Part shown: piece after piece, positions 59,000-64,000 of the stretch | Numbering within the stretch: position 1 is the stretch's first letter | Layout: every line of letters starts with the position of its first letter | Source: Heterohyrax brucei | Taxonomy: Eukaryota; Chordata; Mammalia; Hyracoidea; Procaviidae | Assembly: GCA_028571685.1 (NCBI GenBank) | Contig: CM053146.1 | Coordinates: 19,069,431-19,133,430 of the forward strand | Direction: 5' to 3' | Length of the DNA: 64,000 nucleotides | Program-made: the position numbers and the translations under genes | Notes under the pieces: generated by a model | What the model was told of the DNA's origin: nothing | What the model saw: only the letters and a program-made list of their open reading frames with translations | The model's database searches: none

Positions 59000-59240
59000 G
59001 GTCAGTGACAGAATTTCTACTTACTACATGGGAGACCCACGTTTGATTCTTGACCATGCGCTTCCTGCACAGCCAGTGGAGGCCGGCATGCTAGTACTAT
59101 GCTAAACAGATTTGAAGAGAGCTTCCAGACTAAGACGGACTAGAAAGAAAGGCCTGGTGACCTCCTCTCCAAAATCAGCCCCTGAAAACCCTGTGAGTCT
59201 CAAAGCTCCAGCGCTGTTATGCATGAGCTGACAAGAGGAT
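59000..59240 (+). mobile_element. tRNA-Gly-headed SINE
   Basis: 'ggtcagtgacagaatttcta', 'catgggagacccacgtttga', 'cttccagactaagacggact' and 'aaaggcctggtgacctcct' match the family. The tail is shortened. Confidence 0.8.
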
Positions 59241-60687
59241 TATCGAGGAGACTGTGTATGAGAGTAGGGGCTGGGAAAGACGAAAATGTAGACTTTGGAA
59301 TTGAACTGGTTTTCCCACCTCGTACTATCTCCTAGGAGCTGGGCGACTTTCAGAAAATTTACTTAATCTTTATTAGCCTCAGTTTCCACTTGTGACATGG
59401 TTGCAGTAAGGATAAATGAGAAAACACTGTCAGGACCAGCAGACTCAACATAATTGATGGACTCTCTGGGGACATGTAGTTAACATGCCTGGCTGCCGAC
59501 TAAAAGGCTGGAGATGTGAATCTACCCCAAAAGAAGAGTGTGATTTCAATCTTGGAAGTGGGCAAGATGGTATTTTCTTTTCTTTTTAGTTAAAAAGTAA
59601 TTTTCAATTAGTGCGAGCCGTAGGAGCAGTGGAGAGCAAGCGAAAGGCCCTTCCTCACTCTGTTCCTAGACACGCTTCTGGCAGGAGTGATACGGATCCT
59701 GCTGGCTGACGTATGTCCTGTGCATGGGGGTGTGTAGGTGTGAGTTTTGTGGGTTTCTGTAACTCTCAGTGACAATTGGGCTATATGTTTATCTATAATT
59801 TGCTGTTTTGGTCACCGAATCAGAATTCTTCAGATATTCAATTCTTCAGATATTCAAATCTACTGCAGTTATTTATTTGTTTTTGACCCCACTTTTTACA
59901 GTTAAGGAGCATGAAGCCCGAACTGAGTCCTTATCTTAGAAAATAAAATAACGAGGAAGGTTAAAGTGCCCAGAGCAATGGGCAGTTGTAGCAGCAGGGA
60001 AGACTTGTCACTTTGCATTTAAGGATGAATTTCTTTCTGTGAAGATGAAAGCCGGGAATGTACGGAGTCCTTGCTTTTTCACAGGTCCCTGAGGAAGTTC
60101 TCTCCCCGCTTGCCCTGTGCCCTGAAGAGTAAGCAGTTAAGCAAGTGAAGCAGAGAACAGAATCCACATGCCACCTCTGCTTAAATAGGCGATTCTTATT
60201 CCCGAAAGTCTCCTTGCCTCCTAACCCTGAATCAATTGGAAACCTTTGGTTCTTAATTGCCCGGAGCATTGGAGGCAGCTTGGCTGGCTGCACAGCCAGC
60301 TCCTGGGGTGCAAGGGCACTTAATTAAGCAAGGGAGTTACTGATTAAGCCCAGTGGGCTCTGCTTAGGGTTTTGCATGCCCAAGTGGCCAGACTGCCAGG
60401 AGTTCTGGAGGGAGGAGGCCAGCACTTTAGAATAAATGTACTTCATGCATCATTAGGTCCCTCAGAAAGGGACAGGGGTCTATGGAGGGGAGGGGCTGAA
60501 AGACTTGGGGGAATAATCCAGAGCAGGCAACACAGTTTTAAATTTGGAAAAGGTTTGGGTACCATTTTGGTTCATGGGTGTGTATATTTATGTGAACATT
60601 TTTAATGTTCTTTAATATTGCAAAATATATGTGTGCAAAAGAGTAAAGCTTATTTGTACGTTCTAAAGAATATTAATATATCTATGT

Positions 60688-60782
60688 ACCTACGCTCCTT
60701 GGAAACTTTGTGGGACAGTTCTACTCTGACCTCTAGAGTCGCTATGAGTCGGGCCTGACTGGATGGCAGTGGGTTGGGTATG
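60688..60782 (+). mobile_element. AfroSINE 3' half
   Basis: 'gctccttggaaactttgtgg', 'gagtcgctatgagtcgggcc' and 'gatggcagtgggttggg' are the body and tail; the head is missing. Confidence 0.9.
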
Positions 60783-61246
60783 TCCCTGCATCAAGTTATG
60801 AAATGAATTGTTCTCTGTTCCTTTGGGAGCCTCTTTGTGGACTGTTTCATATCCTATCTGTCCATCCCCAGGTAATCTGCTAGTCCAGACTTTATGTTAA
60901 TCATTCCCTGTTTTTCCTGGTTAATTTAACACACACCCCCAGACACCCCCACCCACCCCCACACTGCCATCACCTGTGCTCTCATCCTCAACAGTGTTAG
61001 TACTGGCTGATTGAAAAATTTTGCTAGTTATGTTTTTATAATAGAAATAGTCCCATTTTACAGATAGGGCCGTGGAGGAAGAAAAAAAGTTGACTCGTTC
61101 AAGGTTAGTAGGTGGCTACTTAAAATTAGAGCTTCAAAAAGGACTCATGAGTCAGCCTGTGACTTTTGCCACATTTGTAGACACAAAAGTGGCAGTCTAT
61201 ATGTATATTCTGCCCTCTTTGACTCCAAAGCCTACTAATTACCAGA

Positions 61247-61400
61247 GTTGTGCTGGCACAGTGGTTAAGTAAGAGATCAGCTGCTAACCAAAAGGTTGGC
61301 AATTTGAATCCACCACTACTTCTTAGAAACCCAATAGGACAGTTCTTCTCTGTTCTATAGGGCCTCTATAAGTCAGGATCAATAGCAACTGTTTTTGATT
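61247..61400 (+). mobile_element. AfroSINE
   Basis: 'gtgctggcacagtggttaag', 'cagctgctaaccaaaaggtt' and 'tctatagggcctctataagt' are in family order. Confidence 0.88.
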
Positions 61401-61514
61401 TGTTTTACTGTGCACATACTCATTCCTACAGTGTTCATTATAGGAACTGAAAAGTGTATAATTAGAAAAAGGAAAAACAGAAAGAAGCCAACAAAATACT
61501 CATCATCATTCATT

Positions 61515-61640
61515 AAAAAAAGAAAAAAAGTTCCTATCGACTGCATTCTGACTGTCGGTGACCTCACGTGTTTCAGAGTAGAAATGTGCTCCATAGGTTT
61601 TCAGTGGCTGATTTTTCAGAAGTTTATCTGCCAAGGCTGC
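61515..61640 (-). mobile_element. SINE variant 2, antisense member of an inverted pair
   Basis: 'gtttcagagtagaaatgtgc', 'tccataggttttcagtggct' and 'tttttcagaagtttatctgc' are the reverse complement of the variant-2 body. Confidence 0.8.
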
Positions 61641-61659
61641 TCTGGGCAAACGTGGACTT

Positions 61660-61835
61660 TTGGTTGTAGCTGACTATGTTAACTGATTGCATCACCCAGA
61701 GGCACCCTGGAAGGAAGGCCTGACAGTCTACTTCTAAAAAATCAGCTGTGGGAAACCCTGTGGAGCACAGTTCTCCTCTGGCACACGGGTTGCCATGAGT
61801 CAAAGTTGACTTGCAGGAACTGGAAGGGGGACCAC
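61660..61835 (+). mobile_element. SINE variant 2, sense member of an inverted pair
   Basis: 'ggaaggcctgacagtctact', 'tctaaaaaatcagctgtggg', 'ctgtggagcacagttctcct' and a tail 'gttgccatgagtcaaagttg' match the family. It ends about 260 bp before exon 14. Confidence 0.85.
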
Positions 61836-62094
61836 CATCCACAGCCCCAAGTTAAACGCTAGCATCTTGATGCCTTTCCAGACTCCTTTCATTTATGTTC
61901 TGCTCTTAGTTGCATCTTTAAATTGCAATCCATTTATTGGCATCATCCTTTTTTCAGTGAATGATACAGCGTGTTCCTATTACATGTGAGCGCTGGGGTG
62001 GTGTCTCATATGAGAACTGTTTCGTACTCAGCATGTGGCTCTCCCTGTTACAGACTCATTTTTGATGGCACATGTTCTCTCTCTTGCCCTTTAG

Positions 62095-62146
62095 ATGGTA
62101 CAGAATTTCCAGGATGAATCTTGTTTTATCCTCAGCACATTAAAAG
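62095..62146 (+). CDS. TFCP2L1: TFCP2L1 exon 14
   Basis: The 52-nt exon encodes about residues 448-464 (MVQNFQDESCFILSTLK) plus the first base of Ala465. The acceptor is 'gccctttag' and the donor 'gtaaaa', a weaker donor. MVQNFQDESCF is conserved across the three paralogues and belongs to the C-terminal oligomerisation fold. FILSTLK replaces FVLSTIK of human as recalled. Skipping would shift the frame. Confidence 0.96.
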
Positions 62147-63316
62147 GTAAAAACCATTGCCTCTTCTTTTTTCTTTCTCCTTTAGTTGAAGTCTGTTGGC
62201 TGTGGCCCTCAGAGTGAAGGGAGCAGGGCAGAGTTGGATGAGGGAGGGGGACCTGCCTGCCTCCTTGGTGGCCCCTCAAGGGAATGCTTACCTGGGAATA
62301 TCCCCTGAGGGAAAGGAGCTATGAGCTTCCTGTGAAACTTAGCCACACAAATGTTAGAACTTGGTGACAATGCCCCCCAAGTCTTGGAAGAAAGGAAAGT
62401 CCTGGGCTAGGCAGTTCTCTGTGAGCCTACTGAGTGCGGAGTAGACATAGGGTGCCCTTGAGATTTTGAAAATGAGGGTCTTGAGGGAGATTAAAGGTGG
62501 GTACAACAGCTGAGTCTGGGGTCAGAGCACAGGGCCACCAGAGGAAGGTGAGAGAAAAGTGTTAGCACCTTTGTGCGCTCCTAAAGGGAGGACGTGGGTG
62601 TGGGTATGGGTGTGTTGTGTGTTGGATGTATGTTTATTCAGAGATGGGTGAGAAAGGAAAGGCAAGTGGTAGCCTTCCTTCGGGCTGGGAGGTGGGTGCA
62701 TGGGGTGTGTTAGGATTAAAGTCCTCTCAGCTGGTCATAGGAGTCCTCAGATGATGCATACAGTTAATATACTTGCTGCTAACTGCTGAAAGGTTGGAGA
62801 TTTGCATCCATTCACAGGGAAGCCTTGGTGACCTGCTTCTGAAAAGTTAGTCTCTGAAAACTCTCTGGTACACATCAGGTCCCCATGGGTTGGAGCTGAC
62901 CTGACAGTAACTGATTTTTTTTTATGGAATCTTAGACCCTAAGCTGCAAGTGAAACTAGTGGCCCTCTTACTCTAGACAGGTGCTCACAAGGGCTGGGAA
63001 CTGTAACTTCCCAAAGAACCACAGCTTGTCAAAAGTCTCTGGACATTTGTCCTTCAGTGCTTGCACCCAGGGCAGTGGTGGAAGAGCCCATTATAAAGAA
63101 GAAGCTAAAAGGCAGGTGCTAAGGTGTGGGTTGAAATACCAACTTGTATCAGCATGTTTTGCTGTTCCGTCTTATTTTAGTGTTATCTGCCCATATTCAG
63201 CCAACATTCATAGTAGGGTGCCCACTGGTACTCTAATCTCTTGTCTTCCTTGACTCACAAATGCCACGACCCTGCTCCTGTCTTCCTGCTAAATGCTCAG
63301 TGTTTCTCTTTTGCAG
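62147..63316 (+). other. TFCP2L1: Intron 14
   Basis: A variant-2 SINE (+) lies at 62,740-62,920 ('gtcctcagatgatgcataca' to 'ttggagctgacctgacagta'). A 'gtgggtgtgggtatgggtgt' stretch at 62,593-62,612 gives a further quadruplex-prone segment. The rest is unique-looking. Confidence 0.7.
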
Positions 63317-63363
63317 CAGAGAGCAATGATGGCTACCATGTCATCCTGAAATGTGGACTCTGA
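63317..63363 (+). CDS. TFCP2L1: TFCP2L1 exon 15, terminal coding part and stop
   Basis: It completes Ala465 and encodes about residues 466-479 (ESNDGYHVILKCGL) followed by TGA at 63,361-63,363. The C-terminal CGL after ILK separates TFCP2L1 from TFCP2 and UBP1. The acceptor is a tandem 'gcagcag', so two acceptors three bases apart are available; use of the second would remove Ala465 only. The exon continues as 3' UTR. Confidence 0.97.
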
Positions 63364-64000
63364 GCAGAAGTAGGATGGTGCAGCTGCCTCCAACTCCCAG
63401 CCCCACGGACCCTCTGGATGTAGAATTCTCACCACTGACAGCAGCAGCTAGTGGCAGCAAGGAGGGACCTTGCACAGACCCTGACATCTACAGATCATCG
63501 GCCTGCAGAAACCCATGCACAGTCTCTGGACTATAGAAAGCTAAAGGCTCCTCTTTCCCTTCCTCCTGGCCTTCAGCTTTTAAACTTTCCTTGTTCTTGT
63601 TCTCAGCCTTGCAAAGAGGCAAACTGTAGGGCAGGCTCATTGAGACCCCTTGACCCCTAGCTGAAGGCTGGGTGTGAATGTTCCTTCTGACCCCTGTGCC
63701 TCCAGAGAAAGCTCTGCCTCGCTCTTGTGCCTTCAGCTTCCTCTGTGGCATTGGCTCCGTGAGCAGGTCTGCTACCTGGACGGTGATGGATAGTCTGCCA
63801 CCATTTTCCTGTCATCCCGTTTGTTTCTGTTCTCAGTGACCCTAGTGAGCATTTGTCTCTCCTGTTCTTGGCTGGATTGATGGGAATGGGGTTACTTCTG
63901 TGCCTTCTGCTTCTTTCACTTTGACCCTGTTCCTAACTGCTTGTTACTCTGAAGATACGAGCTCATATCCCTGCACTCATGTGGCAATCCCTGTGATGTG
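63364..64000 (+). other. TFCP2L1: TFCP2L1 3' UTR, continuing past the window
   Basis: Sequence after the stop shows no splice site or repeat, and no AATAAA or ATTAAA was noticed. The polyadenylation site should therefore lie beyond the window, consistent with a long 3' UTR for this gene. Confidence 0.8.

Larger units (their letters stand above)
58043..62094 (+). other. TFCP2L1: Intron 13, with SINEs and a unique block
   Basis: MIR-like remnants lie at 58,690-58,860 (antisense) and 59,285-59,420 (sense). 59,560-60,560 is free of recognised repeats. A 17-bp tandem duplication ('attcttcagatattca' twice) is at 59,824-59,857. A C-rich '(accccc)n' stretch is at 60,933-60,962. SINE copies are listed separately. 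Confidence 0.6.
1..64000 (+). other. TFCP2L1: TFCP2L1 gene body, from an upstream intron into the 3' UTR
   Basis: TFCP2L1 is a nuclear CP2/grainyhead-family transcription factor, known from the family for naive pluripotency and for renal collecting-duct and other epithelial expression. Thirteen exons found by translation and splice sites give a continuous 408-codon frame. Diagnostic blocks are SYEIRLLENRKLGDFQD (exon 3), [19 protein letters not shown] (exon 4), [19 protein letters not shown] (exon 6), [15 protein letters not shown] (exon 7) and the terminal CGL. The paralogues TFCP2 and UBP1 have RMLDNRK in exon 3 and end at ILK without CGL, so TFCP2L1 is the better call. Exons 1 and 2 (N-terminus, about 71 residues) were not found and should lie upstream. 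Intron sizes are 894 (intron 3), 865, 954, 5,212, 2,636, 8,868, 83, 6,318, 1,159, 2,684, 4,052 and 1,170 nt (intron 14). No truncation or frameshift is seen. Confidence 0.96.

Noticed and set aside
27243..63363. Gene could be TFCP2 or UBP1
   Set aside because: Exon 3 reads RLLENRKLGDFQD and the protein ends CGL after ILK. TFCP2 and UBP1 have RMLDNRK and end at ILK, and they differ in the linker and C-terminal blocks.
1..64000. CRISPR arrays, bacterial operons, phage or plasmid features
   Set aside because: Spliced vertebrate gene structure and mammalian retroelements throughout; no regularly spaced short repeats.

Overview
The window is mammalian genomic DNA carrying one protein-coding gene, TFCP2L1 (CP2/grainyhead-family transcription factor, also called LBP-9 or CRTR-1), on the + strand. 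Thirteen coding exons are recognisable between 27,243 and 63,363, followed by the start of the 3' UTR. They encode 408 codons (the first split at the exon boundary) ending in the C-terminal Cys-Gly-Leu typical of this paralogue. Adding about 71 residues expected from two upstream exons gives the 479-residue family length. Every junction has a GT donor and an AG acceptor, all phases join, and no stop or frameshift interrupts the reading frame, so the gene looks intact. Residue numbers below assume 71 missing N-terminal residues.

The interspersed repeats point to an afrotherian, probably a paenungulate such as an elephant or sirenian. There are about 30 copies of AfroSINE-type elements (tRNA-like head, BovB/RTE-like tail around 'agtcggaatcgactc'), a SINE family with a tRNA-Gly-like head, an RTE/BovB-type reverse transcriptase remnant, and L1 elements with a roughly 1-kb 3' UTR. 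The species call is inference from repeat families and not from a database match.

Layout: 1-27,242 is intron sequence (inferred intron 2) dominated by L1 and SINE insertions. It includes a full-length but decayed antisense L1 at about 12,477-19,603. Exons 3-6 lie close together (27,243-30,398). Intron 6 holds a 450-bp-arm inverted repeat. Exons 7 and 8 are at 35,611 and 38,358. Intron 8 is mostly L1. Exons 9 and 10 are separated by only 83 nt (47,318-47,543). Intron 10 contains nested LINEs and the RTE fragment. Exons 11-15 lie between 53,862 and 63,363.

Exons 3-8 encode the CP2/Grh DNA-binding region, exons 10-11 the SAM-like domain, and exons 12-15 the C-terminal oligomerisation region. 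The most useful unusual features are the long inverted repeat in intron 6, the (TG)n-type acceptor of exon 5, a compact G-quadruplex motif before exon 13, a NAGNAG acceptor at exon 15, and two repeated promoter-like units in the 5' UTR of the full-length L1. I found no new gene system; the novelty is in repeat architecture and splice-site context.
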